This document shows, piece after piece, positions 1-7,812 of a stretch of DNA of 64,000 bases; positions within the stretch are counted from its first letter, which is position 1; each line of letters opens with the position of its first letter. The notes beneath the pieces were generated by a model, which was given only the letters and a program-made list of their open reading frames with translations, was not told the origin of the DNA and searched no databases. The DNA comes from Martelella lutilitoris (GTDB lineage: Bacteria; Pseudomonadota; Alphaproteobacteria; Rhizobiales; Rhizobiaceae). The stretch spans positions 1 to 64,000 of the forward strand of contig NZ_CP066786.1 in the NCBI RefSeq assembly GCF_016598595.1, given 5' to 3'. A program made the position numbers and the translations under genes.

Positions 1-147
1 ATCCTCAATAACGGCGAGAACGAGGGCGATGCCACCGCAGAATGGATCAAGGCCAATCCGGACGCGCTCGACGCCTGGCTGGAGGGCGTGACCACTACGT
101 CCGGCGAGCCGGGACTGCCGGCGGTCAAGGCCTCTCTCGGCCTTTAA
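1..147 (+). CDS. C-terminal end of glycine betaine/choline ABC transporter substrate-binding protein (partial)
   Basis: An open frame enters from the left edge and ends at TAA 145-147, giving the last 48 residues of a protein. The segment ends with tryptophan- and glycine-containing residues (WIKANPDALDAWLEGV), which resemble the end of OpuAC-type betaine/choline binding proteins. The assignment rests mainly on position: the next two genes encode a ProW/ChoW permease and a ProV/ChoV ATPase, and the binding protein normally leads such operons. The periplasmic protein would capture a quaternary ammonium compound for the membrane complex. The N-terminus and signal peptide lie outside the window. 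Confidence 0.75.
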   Translation: MLNNGENEGDATAEWIKANPDALDAWLEGVTTTSGEPGLPAVKASLGL

Positions 148-153
148 AGGCAC

Positions 154-192
154 AAAGGGCCCGGAACGGCGACAGGCGTTTCCGGGCCTTTC
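154..192 (+). terminator. Hairpin between binding-protein and permease genes (attenuator or terminator)
   Basis: AAAGGGCCCGGAACG at 154-168 pairs with CGTTTCCGGGCCTTT at 178-192, apart from one bulge, around a 9-nt loop. It starts 6 nt after the stop codon of the binding-protein gene and about 100 nt before the permease start. A hairpin here in a binding-protein/permease operon usually lets more of the binding-protein message accumulate than of the downstream genes. The T-run is only TTTCC, so partial termination or 3' end protection is more likely than complete termination. Confidence 0.6.
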
Positions 193-293
193 CTTATCAT
201 CTTCATCTATGATGCGATCCGTCGCCCGGCAAAGGCGGCGGTGCGGCCATGGTCAAGACCGTGGCCATTGGGGGACAAAGAAGGAGCAACCTC

Positions 294-1136
294 TTGCACT
301 GGCTGACAGACTACAAGATCCCGCTCGGGCGCTTCGCCCAGGATATCTTCGACTGGCTGCAGATCCATGGCGGCTGGTTTTTCGACGGGCTCGCCGACAT
401 CATGGGCTGGCTCATCGACAGGCTTCTGTGGCTCCTGCAGGCGCCCGGGCCGATCGTCGTCGCCGTGGTCGTCACAGCCTTTGCCTACTGGCTGCAGCGC
501 AACTGGAAGGTTTCGCTTTTCGTCTTTCTCGGCTTCCTGTTCATCATCAACCAGGGCTATTGGGAAGAGACCACGGAAAGCCTGGCGCTGGTGATTTCCT
601 CCTGCATCATCTGCATGGCGATCGGCGTTCCGATCGGCATCTTCACCGCCCACCGGCCTCGTTTTTATCAGGTGCTGCAACCCGTTCTCGACCTGATGCA
701 GACGCTGCCGCCCTTCGTCTATCTCATTCCGGCGATCATCTTCTTCGGCATCGGCATGGTGCCGGGCCTGCTGGCGACCGTCATCTTCGTCATCCCCGCC
801 TCCATTCGCCTCACCCATCTCGGCGTATCCTCGGTGCCGAAGCCGCTTCTGGAAGCGGCAGATGCCTTCGGCGGCACGCCCTGGCAGAAGCTGACCAAGG
901 TCGAGCTCCACCATGCGCTGCCGCAGATCATGGCGGGCCTCAACCAGACCATCATGCTGTCGCTCTCGATGGTCGTCGTCGCGGCCCTTGTCGGCGCAGA
1001 CGGTCTCGGCGTGCCGGTGGTGCGCGCGCTCAACCAGGTCAATCCCGCGCTCGGTTTCGAAAGCGGCTTCGTCATCGTCGTCGTCGCCATCATTCTTGAC
1101 CGGGTTCTGAAGATCGGAGGACGCAACAATGGCTGA
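294..1136 (+). CDS. choW: Glycine betaine/choline ABC transporter, permease (ProW/ChoW family)
   Basis: A 280-residue inner-membrane permease with several hydrophobic segments, at roughly residues 40-60, 75-95, 100-130, 150-180 and 225-260. The cytoplasmic coupling loop near EAADAFGGTPWQKLTKVELH matches the EAA loop of BPD-type permeases. I chose TTG 294 because AAGGAG at 281-286 sits 7 nt upstream and the resulting start (LHWLTDYKIPLG) resembles ChoW proteins. An in-frame ATG at 249 would add 15 residues but has no visible ribosome site. The gene overlaps the ATPase gene by 8 nt, which indicates translational coupling. Betaine, choline or proline betaine are the likely substrates; the sequence does not decide between them. 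Confidence 0.9.
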   Translation: MHWLTDYKIPLGRFAQDIFDWLQIHGGWFFDGLADIMGWLIDRLLWLLQAPGPIVVAVVVTAFAYWLQRNWKVSLFVFLGFLFIINQGYWEETTESLALVISSCIICMAIGVPIGIFTAHRPRFYQVLQPVLDLMQTLPPFVYLIPAIIFFGIGMVPGLLATVIFVIPASIRLTHLGVSSVPKPLLEAADAFGGTPWQKLTKVELHHALPQIMAGLNQTIMLSLSMVVVAALVGADGLGVPVVRALNQVNPALGFESGFVIVVVAIILDRVLKIGGRNNG

Positions 1137-2163
1137 TGCGGTCGTCTTTGAAGATGTGAATATCGTGTTCGGCGACAAGCCGGAAATCGCCCTGCCGCTG
1201 ATGGATGCCGGCAAGGACCGCACCGAAGTGCAGCAGGAGACCGGCCAGGTGCTTGGCGTCCACAATTGCTCGCTCACCGTCGGAGAGGGCGAGCTTCTGG
1301 TGCTGATGGGGCTTTCGGGCTCGGGCAAATCGACGCTTCTGAGGGCCGTCAACCGCCTCAACCCGGTCTGCCGCGGCCGCGTTCTCGTCAATGACGGCAC
1401 GCAGATGACCGACGTGACCTCGGCCGACAACAAGACGCTGCGCCATATCCGGCTGCAACGGGTCTCCATGGTGTTTCAGCAGTTCGGCCTCTTGCCCTGG
1501 CGTAATGTCCGCGACAATGTCGCCCTCGGCCTCGAATTTGCCGGCCTGAGCAAGAAGGAGCGGCTGGAAAAGGCCGAGGCCCAGCTTGAGCTCGTCGGGC
1601 TAAAGGACTGGGGCGACAAACTCGTCAGCGAACTCTCCGGCGGCATGCAGCAGCGTGTCGGTCTTGCCCGCGCCTTTGCCACCGAAGCGCCGATCCTTTT
1701 GATGGACGAGCCGTTTTCGGCGCTCGATCCGTTGATCCGAACGCGGCTGCAGGACGAGCTGATCGAATTGCAGCGCAACCTTAAGCGCACCATCATCTTC
1801 GTCAGCCATGATCTCGACGAGGCGTTCAAGATCGGCGACCGGATCGCGATCATGGAAGGCGGGCGCATCGTTCAGTGCGGCACGCCGTCGGAAATCGTGC
1901 GCCGGCCGGCCGACGCCTATGTCGCGGATTTCGTCGCCAATGTGAACCCGCTCGGCGTGCTGCGCGCCGCCGATGTGATGAGCGATGACCAGGCGCCAGA
2001 CGGCGCCCATCCCATCAACCTCAACACCAAGCTGGCAGACATGATGGAGGCACTCGGCAAGGGCGCGACCCTGAGCGTGGTCGACGGCGACGGCAAAACC
2101 GTCGGCAGCGTCCGCCCCTCCAATGTGGTGACCGCACTCAATCCGGCGATACCGCTCGGATAA
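1129..2163 (+). CDS. choV: Glycine betaine/choline ABC transporter, ATP-binding protein (ProV/ChoV family)
   Basis: A 344-residue ATPase that energises import through the upstream permease. Walker A is GLSGSGKST (about residues 63-71), the signature is LSGGMQQRVGLARA and Walker B is ILLMDEPFSALD. The D-loop and the switch histidine (FVSHDLDEAF) are also present. The extended N-terminus before Walker A is typical of ProV/OpuAA proteins and not of sugar ATPases. The C-terminal part, after about residue 265, is a short and apparently degenerate CBS-like region, smaller than the tandem CBS pair of E. coli ProV (about 400 residues). It is the last gene of the operon, followed by a terminator at 2193. 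Confidence 0.92.
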   Translation: MADAVVFEDVNIVFGDKPEIALPLMDAGKDRTEVQQETGQVLGVHNCSLTVGEGELLVLMGLSGSGKSTLLRAVNRLNPVCRGRVLVNDGTQMTDVTSADNKTLRHIRLQRVSMVFQQFGLLPWRNVRDNVALGLEFAGLSKKERLEKAEAQLELVGLKDWGDKLVSELSGGMQQRVGLARAFATEAPILLMDEPFSALDPLIRTRLQDELIELQRNLKRTIIFVSHDLDEAFKIGDRIAIMEGGRIVQCGTPSEIVRRPADAYVADFVANVNPLGVLRAADVMSDDQAPDGAHPINLNTKLADMMEALGKGATLSVVDGDGKTVGSVRPSNVVTALNPAIPLG

Positions 2164-2175
2164 AGCTCTGGTAGC

Positions 2176-2219
2176 TGTCTGTTCAGACAGGAAAAAGGCG
2201 CTCCCTGGGGCCGCCTTTT
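2176..2219 (+). terminator. Terminator downstream of choV
   Basis: Two consecutive hairpins follow the choV stop. CTGTCTG/CAGACAG lies at 2175-2190. AAAAGGCG (2193-2200) pairs with CGCCTTTT (2212-2219), giving a GC stem with a T-run. It closes the betaine operon and, because the stem is flanked by A and T runs, could also serve the convergent minus-strand WavE gene. Confidence 0.7.
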
Positions 2220-2243
2220 GTCATTGCGTGAAAATCATCGCGG

Positions 2244-3236
2244 TCACCGCGGCATCAGGAAGAATTCGAGCACGCCGGTGCGGATCTTGCGGCGCTTGAC
2301 CTTGCTCTTGAAGGGCAGGGAAATCATGTTTCCGATCAGGCGACAGACCTTGTAGGGGCGATAGTAGCGATCGATCATCTCGCGCTCGCTGTCATGTTCG
2401 GGCACGACCGCCGTGGGGTCGACATGCTTCTGGTATAATCCGATCCATTCATTATGCGTATAGCAGGTCCTGAACGAATTGGGATGGACCTTCATGAAGA
2501 AGGTCGGCTTCGACGGTTCGAGATTGAACTGGTCGAAGGACAGGAAGACGAAATTGGAGGCGAAATATTTCTCGGTTGCCTCCACGGAGGCTTCGTTTCC
2601 GTCATTGTAGTGCGCGCACGCCACCTCGCGCCCGGCATTGCGAAGGGCATTGACGAAGATATGCTGCTCGGGCGTGTAGCGGTTGTAGCGCTTGCTGCCC
2701 GTGTCCCAGAGCGCCTCCTCCTCCGTCATCAGCGGCACGTCGTAGAGCTTTCTGATGTCCTCGGTGAGACCGAAGAAGGCAAGGTCGGACGGGTGGAAGG
2801 GAAACCGCAGCCGCGAACGCGGATTGCGCGAGAAATAGCTGCAGGCCAGAAGCTTGTGCGAAAAAAGCGCATAGGCTTCGTCCCGCCTGGGAAAGGCGTC
2901 GAAGAACTGCAGGAAGTCATTGCCGGTCAACCGGAAGTCCGTGCGGATGCGGAAGCAGTATGGCGTCGCCACCCGCTCCAGGCCGGCGCGGTTGCCGACA
3001 ATCTGCCGGTTGACATTGTTGGCCTTTTCGCCTGGCTGGTCGGAATAGTAGAAAAACCCCGGATCGTCACGGAGCACCACCTCGTCACAATCGAGCCCTT
3101 CGACATCCGCTTCCTTCCAGGTCGACAAGATGATCTTTGACCCCGGAAAAAAGCGCCTGACGGCAGCGAAGCTGTCGCGGACAAGCGGTTTGTCCACGAC
3201 GCCCTGAAACAGAAATGTGATCTCTTTTGTGTCCAT
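2244..3236 (-). CDS. WavE-like lipopolysaccharide/polysaccharide biosynthesis protein
   Basis: A 330-residue cytoplasmic protein that resembles the WavE family of LPS-synthesis proteins. It has the N-terminal pattern ITFLFQGVVDKPLVRDSF, FPGSKIILSTWK, then NNVNRQI and a central RIRTDFRL with RTD as a likely metal/nucleotide-sugar site, followed by a conserved EQHIF. The family is predicted to be glycosyltransferases, but the exact reaction is not known. It lies 162 bp downstream of the cupin gene, the last of five overlapping genes with nucleotidyltransferase, phosphatase and GDPD-like functions. It may transfer the unit those genes make. The basic C-terminus (KSKVKRRKIRTGV) could contact the membrane. 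Confidence 0.72.
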   Translation of the reverse strand: MDTKEITFLFQGVVDKPLVRDSFAAVRRFFPGSKIILSTWKEADVEGLDCDEVVLRDDPGFFYYSDQPGEKANNVNRQIVGNRAGLERVATPYCFRIRTDFRLTGNDFLQFFDAFPRRDEAYALFSHKLLACSYFSRNPRSRLRFPFHPSDLAFFGLTEDIRKLYDVPLMTEEEALWDTGSKRYNRYTPEQHIFVNALRNAGREVACAHYNDGNEASVEATEKYFASNFVFLSFDQFNLEPSKPTFFMKVHPNSFRTCYTHNEWIGLYQKHVDPTAVVPEHDSEREMIDRYYRPYKVCRLIGNMISLPFKSKVKRRKIRTGVLEFFLMPR

Positions 3237-3398
3237 TACCGAATGACCTGTGTGCCTACCAAACGCGAGCGCCCCTAAACCCGTTCCCCGTCTGCGACAC
3301 TTGCCTCCTCCACATGCAATATGCGCGCCCCCAATGGGCCATGTCGAGCAGGCTCTTCACTGCGTCCGACCCCGCCCGCGGGCCGCACGCACGACTGC

Positions 3399-3731
3399 TC
3401 AAGGAGCGCCGCCTGGATACTTGTCATCGCTGGCGCCGGGAAGCTTCACAACCACATTGACGGTTCCGTCCTCAAGGCAGGCGAAGTCGGTTGCCTCGCC
3501 CGGCTCCATCACAACGATATCGCCGGCGCCGTATTCAACGCCGTTCATGGCGACGCGACCGGCGATGATGACCGTATATTCCGTGGCGATCTTGTGGTGA
3601 TGCAACGCCTCGCTGTCGCCGCGCCGATAGCGCTTGACGGCAACCTCGACGTCTTCGGTCCGGCACAGGCTCGGCTCGAAATCGCCGATGAACCAGCCCT
3701 TGACCATGTCTTCCAGCTTCGCCGTCCTCAA
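3399..3731 (-). CDS. Small cupin-domain protein
   Basis: A 110-residue single-domain cupin. HHH at residues 44-46 and E51 form cupin motif 1, and GAGDIVVMEPGEATDF (about 68-83) forms motif 2, although the usual motif-2 histidine is replaced. Such proteins are often sugar isomerases or epimerases, or small-molecule binding proteins. The gene overlaps the upstream nucleotidyltransferase-like gene by 4 nt (ATGA), so the two are probably co-translated. The context suggests a role in modifying or sensing the precursor made by this cassette; substrate unknown. Confidence 0.75.
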   Translation of the reverse strand: MRTAKLEDMVKGWFIGDFEPSLCRTEDVEVAVKRYRRGDSEALHHHKIATEYTVIIAGRVAMNGVEYGAGDIVVMEPGEATDFACLEDGTVNVVVKLPGASDDKYPGGAP

Positions 3732-4468
3732 TGCAGAAACGCCTCCCTGTGCTCATGCAGCTGCGAGATATACTGGGCGAGCTGCATCTCCGTCTTCACC
3801 GGATGGAACTGGTCGTTATCGATGAACTCGATCGCAACCTTCTTATGGCGCAGCACCATCTCGTTGATGGTCTGGCTGATGAAAAAAGCATCCTTGATCT
3901 TGCGGTCCTTGCGCACCACGCTCTGGGCGCAGAGCACGAAATCGCTGCCCCTGCGGAAATAATAGAAGCTTGCAAGCGCATGCTTGCTGACCGGCCGCTT
4001 TTCGGCAACCTCGCAGACGAAGCCGTCATCGTCCAGAAGCGCGAAGGAATAGCGCGGGTGGACCGAACGGAAGGAGACGACGCCGGCATCCGCCTTCTTG
4101 TCGCGAAATGCCTTGACGATCGCGGTAAGGTCCGCATCGATCAGTTCGTCCACGGCGACGAGAATGATCTCCTCGTCCTTGTCGATCTGCTCGGCGGCCA
4201 AGAGCGCCGTGCACACCGAGCCGGCGGTGGGGCCGGACACCTCGACGCATGCGCCGTTCTCCGCGCTCTGCGCGATCACATCATCGACATTGAACTCGTG
4301 AATATCGGAACTTCTGACGCAAAAGATGATCGTGCTCGGCTCAAGCGTCTGCAAGGCCGCGATCTGGCGTTCGAGAATGAGTTCCTCGTTGAACTCGGTC
4401 ATGTAGAGCGGATAGTGCTCGCCCTTGATGTCGAGGTTTTCGCCACCCATCAGAACCAAGATCTTCAT
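3728..4468 (-). CDS. Nucleotidyltransferase-like protein with degenerate signature
   Basis: A 246-residue protein with the fold pattern of sugar-nucleotidyltransferase/GT-A proteins. The N-terminus is MKILVLMGGENLD, followed by LILERQIAAL, and an acidic stretch VAVDELIDADL near residue 105 sits where the metal-binding aspartate normally lies. The usual GxGxR(L/F) loop is missing: GGENLDIKGEHYPLY replaces it. The protein may therefore use a different donor or have lost transferase activity. It overlaps the HAD gene upstream and the cupin gene downstream by 4 nt each. The paralogue two genes upstream (5744-6487) keeps the canonical loop. Confidence 0.7.
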   Translation of the reverse strand: MKILVLMGGENLDIKGEHYPLYMTEFNEELILERQIAALQTLEPSTIIFCVRSSDIHEFNVDDVIAQSAENGACVEVSGPTAGSVCTALLAAEQIDKDEEIILVAVDELIDADLTAIVKAFRDKKADAGVVSFRSVHPRYSFALLDDDGFVCEVAEKRPVSKHALASFYYFRRGSDFVLCAQSVVRKDRKIKDAFFISQTINEMVLRHKKVAIEFIDNDQFHPVKTEMQLAQYISQLHEHREAFLH

Positions 4469-5115
4469 GCTGCGGACCCCACGGATTTGCCGGCCGCCTC
4501 GATCTCGGCGATGCGCTGCTTGAGGCCCTTGTAGTTGACCTCGTCAACGTCCTTGACCGCCATCACATGGGCGCCGGAGGCTTCCGCCGCCTTCAGCCCG
4601 TTGGGGTTGTCCTCGACGATGAGACATTCCTTCGGATGGAGCTTCAGCATTTCTATCGCCTTCAGATAGATTTCCGGATCGGGCTTAGACCGCTTCACAT
4701 CCTGGTTGGAAAGCATGAAGTCGAGATAGGGCGTCAGGCTCGCCTTCTGCATCATCTGCTCAACGGTATCGCGCATTGAATTGGAAGCGACGGCGAGCCG
4801 GTAGCCCTCCAGCTTGAGCCGCGAAAGCGCGTATTCGTGATCGAAGCGCGGGCGGCAGCGCTCGACAATGATTTCGAGCGTGTAACGCTGCTTCATCTCG
4901 TTGATGAAGCCGTGCAGATAGGTCGGCAGGTTCTTGTCGATGGACAGGCGCTGCAGCTTCACCTTGGTCGGCAGCCCGTCATAGACGGTGGCGTGCTCGT
5001 GGCGCTCGATCGTGTAGCCGAACAGGCCGAGCGCCCGGTTGAGCGCGTCATAATGCCATTCCTTGGCCTCGATCAGCACCCCGTCCATGTCGAAAATGAC
5101 TGCCTTTATCGCCAT
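4465..5115 (-). CDS. HAD-superfamily phosphatase/phosphomutase-like hydrolase
   Basis: A 216-residue HAD hydrolase of the phosphoglycolate phosphatase/beta-phosphoglucomutase type. Motif I is FDMDGVL, with nucleophile D9 and acid D11. Motif II is VASNS, motif III is the lysine in KRSKPDPE, and motif IV is IVEDNPNG. The alpha-helical cap sits between motifs I and II. I chose ATG 5115 over the longer frame because a GAGGAGG ribosome site precedes it and this start overlaps the upstream stop by one nucleotide (TAATG). It probably dephosphorylates or isomerises a sugar- or polyol-phosphate intermediate of the cassette. Confidence 0.85.
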   Translation of the reverse strand: MAIKAVIFDMDGVLIEAKEWHYDALNRALGLFGYTIERHEHATVYDGLPTKVKLQRLSIDKNLPTYLHGFINEMKQRYTLEIIVERCRPRFDHEYALSRLKLEGYRLAVASNSMRDTVEQMMQKASLTPYLDFMLSNQDVKRSKPDPEIYLKAIEMLKLHPKECLIVEDNPNGLKAAEASGAHVMAVKDVDEVNYKGLKQRIAEIEAAGKSVGSAA

Positions 5116-5744
5116 TATCGTGCCTCCTCGAACGCGTCCTTCGCCTTTTCCGGCATGTCGGTGCACAAAAGAAGCGCTTCGCTATTGAGAGATTGGGCCG
5201 ATTTTATGATCGGCCACTGAATGCCGACGTCGCGCCGGTGAAGGTCGGCGGATACGACGCAGACGCGCTTTTTCTGCGCAATCAGCGCATCGATCAGGCC
5301 GGGACCGAACCAGTCGGAACGGAAGCAATCGAGCCAGACGCCATGGCTGGATTCCAGAAGCGGCGGATGCGGCTGCAGGTCGGAAAGGCCGGTAAAGACC
5401 GTCAACCCGTCTTCGATCTGGCGCACAAGATCCGGCAGCGACATGTCGAAAACGAAGTAGTTGCTGTGGCCGAAATCCTCGAGGATCGCCTTGATCTCCG
5501 CGCCCAGCCCGTCGGCCTTGATGTTCAGCGCCAGGGTCAGGTTGCGCCCGTCCATGATCTCGAGAAAGGCCGAAAACGGCATTTCGCCGCCCTGCGCCAT
5601 GTCATGGGCGATGACGATCTCGCCGTTGTGGTCCCTGAGATCGGTCTCCGTGCCGAAGCCGCGGTCGAAGGAACGGCGAAAGGCCGCCTCGGTGTTCTTT
5701 TCCGCGGCCGTCTCCCACAGGCCGCGATGGGACAGAATCTCCAC
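5115..5744 (-). CDS. Glycerophosphodiester-phosphodiesterase-like TIM-barrel protein
   Basis: A 209-residue protein that opens with the GDPD signature: HRG at residues 6-8, the acidic pair E33/D35 in FGTETDLRDHNG, and HD at 47-48. These match the catalytic histidines and calcium site of glycerophosphodiester phosphodiesterases. It is shorter than typical enzymes (about 240-300 residues) and has no signal peptide, so it is cytoplasmic. Its position between a nucleotidyltransferase and a HAD phosphatase, with 1-nt overlaps on both sides, points to polymer precursor metabolism and not lipid scavenging. It might handle a phosphodiester-linked intermediate; that is inference. Confidence 0.78.
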   Translation of the reverse strand: MEILSHRGLWETAAEKNTEAAFRRSFDRGFGTETDLRDHNGEIVIAHDMAQGGEMPFSAFLEIMDGRNLTLALNIKADGLGAEIKAILEDFGHSNYFVFDMSLPDLVRQIEDGLTVFTGLSDLQPHPPLLESSHGVWLDCFRSDWFGPGLIDALIAQKKRVCVVSADLHRRDVGIQWPIIKSAQSLNSEALLLCTDMPEKAKDAFEEAR

Positions 5745-6487
5745 TATTTCACCCTTTCGGAAACCGGATGTTTCAGAAAGAAGTCGAGATCCCCCGGTAT
5801 GCCCAGCCCGTACATGCCGTCATACTCCTTCCCGATGGAATAGTGCCCGATCTTCAGGCCGTCGCGAATCAAATAATTGTAGACTGGACAGATATAAAAC
5901 TCTCCGTTGATCCGCACATTGTCCTCTATCATTTTTTTCGACGCGCGCACCAGATCGCGGCCTTTTCTGAAATTGAAGATGCCGACGGCGGCATTGTCTG
6001 AGATCACCTTCTTTTCGGCGGTCTCGACAACGCGTCCCTCGTCCTCGCGCACGAAGGACCATTTCGGATCGTCGGCCTTCATGGTCATGATCAGGCCGTC
6101 ATAGCCGCCATCCTCCATGAAGCCGAGATAGGCATCGATGTCGGCATCGATATACTGGTCGGAATTGACCGTCATCACCGGCTCGTCGGTGTCGATCAGT
6201 TCCTCGGCCAGAAGCACGGTGGAGGCCTGTCCCTCGGTGACGAGATCGATGCCGATGATCTCGACATGTTCGGCCAACCCCTTGAGTTTTTCCTCAAGCC
6301 CATAGTCCCGGATATGGCCATTCTGGCAGATGAAGATGAAGCGATGGGCCACGGAAGGCGTGAGGTTTTCGACCACGACCTGAATCATCGGCTTGCCGTG
6401 CACCGGGATCAGCGGCTTGGGATCCGTGTATCCGGCATCGGCAAACCGGCTTCCCCGGCCGGCCATCGGAACAACTATATTCAGCAC
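5744..6487 (-). CDS. Nucleotidyltransferase (sugar- or polyol-phosphate) for surface polymer synthesis
   Basis: A 247-residue enzyme with the complete nucleotidyltransferase signature: PMAGRGSRF at residues 7-15, the basic loop DPKPLIPVHGKPM (about 22-34) and VNSDQYID with the metal aspartate near residue 110. It would transfer a nucleotide from an NTP (often CTP or GTP) to a phosphorylated sugar or alcohol. This form, with GY.DPKPLIPV, occurs in capsule loci. It is the first gene of the minus-strand cassette; the next gene starts within its stop codon. The promoter should lie in 6488-6775, but I did not identify one. Confidence 0.82.
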   Translation of the reverse strand: MLNIVVPMAGRGSRFADAGYTDPKPLIPVHGKPMIQVVVENLTPSVAHRFIFICQNGHIRDYGLEEKLKGLAEHVEIIGIDLVTEGQASTVLLAEELIDTDEPVMTVNSDQYIDADIDAYLGFMEDGGYDGLIMTMKADDPKWSFVREDEGRVVETAEKKVISDNAAVGIFNFRKGRDLVRASKKMIEDNVRINGEFYICPVYNYLIRDGLKIGHYSIGKEYDGMYGLGIPGDLDFFLKHPVSERVK

Positions 6488-6736
6488 GTCAACTCGCTTC
6501 CCGTCTCCATAGCCTCGGATCGCCCGCTTCGGGCCTTTGCCATCATAGCAGACTTATCCGCCCTGCCTTTTCAACATTGTTTACAAGTCTTCTCATGCGC
6601 CAAGACCCCTCTGGTCCGCCGCATCCCGCTACAGCACGCACTTTTACGTGGTAGCCGAAGCCTTCCCTGCCGACAACATGACACCGTGGCAAAGGCGGAC
6701 TTTTTCCGCCAAGACCGGAAATTATCAACCGGCCGA

Positions 6737-6765
6737 TTGACGAAAGGCGGATCATCCCCTAAACA
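6737..6765 (+). promoter_or_regulatory. Candidate sigma-70 promoter of the Gfo/CoA-transferase operon
   Basis: TTGACG at 6737-6742 is separated by 17 nt from TAAACA at 6760-6765. The -35 is good and the -10 is weak. Transcription would start near 6772, just before or within the palindrome at 6776-6793, which is a normal place for a repressor operator. It also lies in the divergent gap to the polysaccharide cassette. Confidence 0.4.
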
Positions 6766-6775
6766 TCAGATCAGA

Positions 6776-6793
6776 ATTTGGAACGTACCAAAT
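6776..6793. promoter_or_regulatory. Probable LacI-family operator (copy 1)
   Basis: ATTTGGAACGTACCAAAT is an 18-nt near-perfect palindrome (8 of 9 pairs) with a central ACGT. It lies between the candidate promoter and the ribosome-binding site of the Gfo/Idh/MocA gene. A second copy with 15 of 18 identical bases lies at 18913-18930, before the second GMC oxidoreductase, and a LacI-type regulator is encoded at 20718. Even-length palindromes with a central CG are typical LacI-family operators. Confidence 0.65.
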
Positions 6794-6807
6794 CGGGAGG
6801 AGATGGT

Positions 6808-7809
6808 ATGAAATGGGGTCTCATCGGCGCCAGCACGATCGCGTCAGAGCACATGATCGGCGCAATCCGGGCGCAGTCGGGCCACACGGTCGAGGCGGTC
6901 TTGTCCTCAGACGCCGCGCGCGGTCAGGATTTCGCGACCCGCAACGGCATCCCGCATGCCTTTTCCAATCTTGAGGCGCTTCTGGAACACCCGGGTATCT
7001 CCGCTGTCTACATCTCCACCACCAACGAGAAACACGTATCGCAAGCCATGGCCGCCTTTGCCGCCGGCAAGCATGTGCTGTGCGAAAAGCCGCTGGCGCT
7101 CAGTGTCGATGACGCAGCGATGATGGTCGAGGCAGCAAAAGGCGCTGGCCTCGTGTTTGCCACCAATCATCATCTGCGCTGCTCCGGCGCTCATCTTGCC
7201 ATTCGCCAGATGATTGCACGGGGCCGCCTCGGCCGCGTCCTGTCGATGCGGGTGTTCCATGCCGTCAGCCTGCCGGAGCATCTGCGCGGCTGGCGCATCG
7301 ACAATGCGGCGGCGGGCGGCGGCGTCATCGCCGACATCACCGTCCATGACGCAGATACGGTGCGCTTTCACCTCGGCGAGGACCCGAAGACCGTTGTCGC
7401 CCAGGCGGTTTCCTCCGGCCTCGGCCGGGGCGTGGAAGACAGCGTCATGTCGGTCTGGACCATGCCTTCGGGCATCATGGTGCAGAGCCATGAAAGCTTC
7501 ACCCACCCCTATGCCGGTTCCGGCATCGAGATTCACGGCACGGAGGGTTCGCTTTTTGCCCAGGGCGTCATGACCCAGCGACCGACCGGCACAATCACGA
7601 TGACCGACAGGGACGGCACGCTCCAGCTCAACTACGATCGCCATGACCTCTACGGCTACGGCCTGAAGGCCTTCAGCCAGGCCATTGCCGGCCGCGGACG
7701 GCCCGCCGCCGATGGCGTCGACGGGCTGAAATCGCTCGCGGTTGCGCTGGCCGTTGCCCGATCGGCGCGCGAAGGCCAGGCCGTCGATGTGGACTACAAA
7801 GGATATTGA
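6808..7809 (+). CDS. Gfo/Idh/MocA-family NAD(P)-dependent dehydrogenase
   Basis: A 333-residue oxidoreductase. The N-terminal Rossmann motif is GLIGASTIA (about residues 4-12), CEKPLAL at 92-98 carries the catalytic EKP lysine, and the C-terminal alpha/beta domain includes GGVIADITVHDAD with a conserved aspartate/histidine pair. Such enzymes oxidise or reduce a ring hydroxyl of sugars, inositols or sugar acids. ATG 6808 was chosen because GGAGGAG lies 4-10 nt upstream; an upstream TTG frame runs through the operator. It is the first gene of a catabolic operon and is followed after 3 nt by the CoA-transferase gene. Confidence 0.85.
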   Translation: MKWGLIGASTIASEHMIGAIRAQSGHTVEAVLSSDAARGQDFATRNGIPHAFSNLEALLEHPGISAVYISTTNEKHVSQAMAAFAAGKHVLCEKPLALSVDDAAMMVEAAKGAGLVFATNHHLRCSGAHLAIRQMIARGRLGRVLSMRVFHAVSLPEHLRGWRIDNAAAGGGVIADITVHDADTVRFHLGEDPKTVVAQAVSSGLGRGVEDSVMSVWTMPSGIMVQSHESFTHPYAGSGIEIHGTEGSLFAQGVMTQRPTGTITMTDRDGTLQLNYDRHDLYGYGLKAFSQAIAGRGRPAADGVDGLKSLAVALAVARSAREGQAVDVDYKGY

Positions 7810-7812
7810 GTG

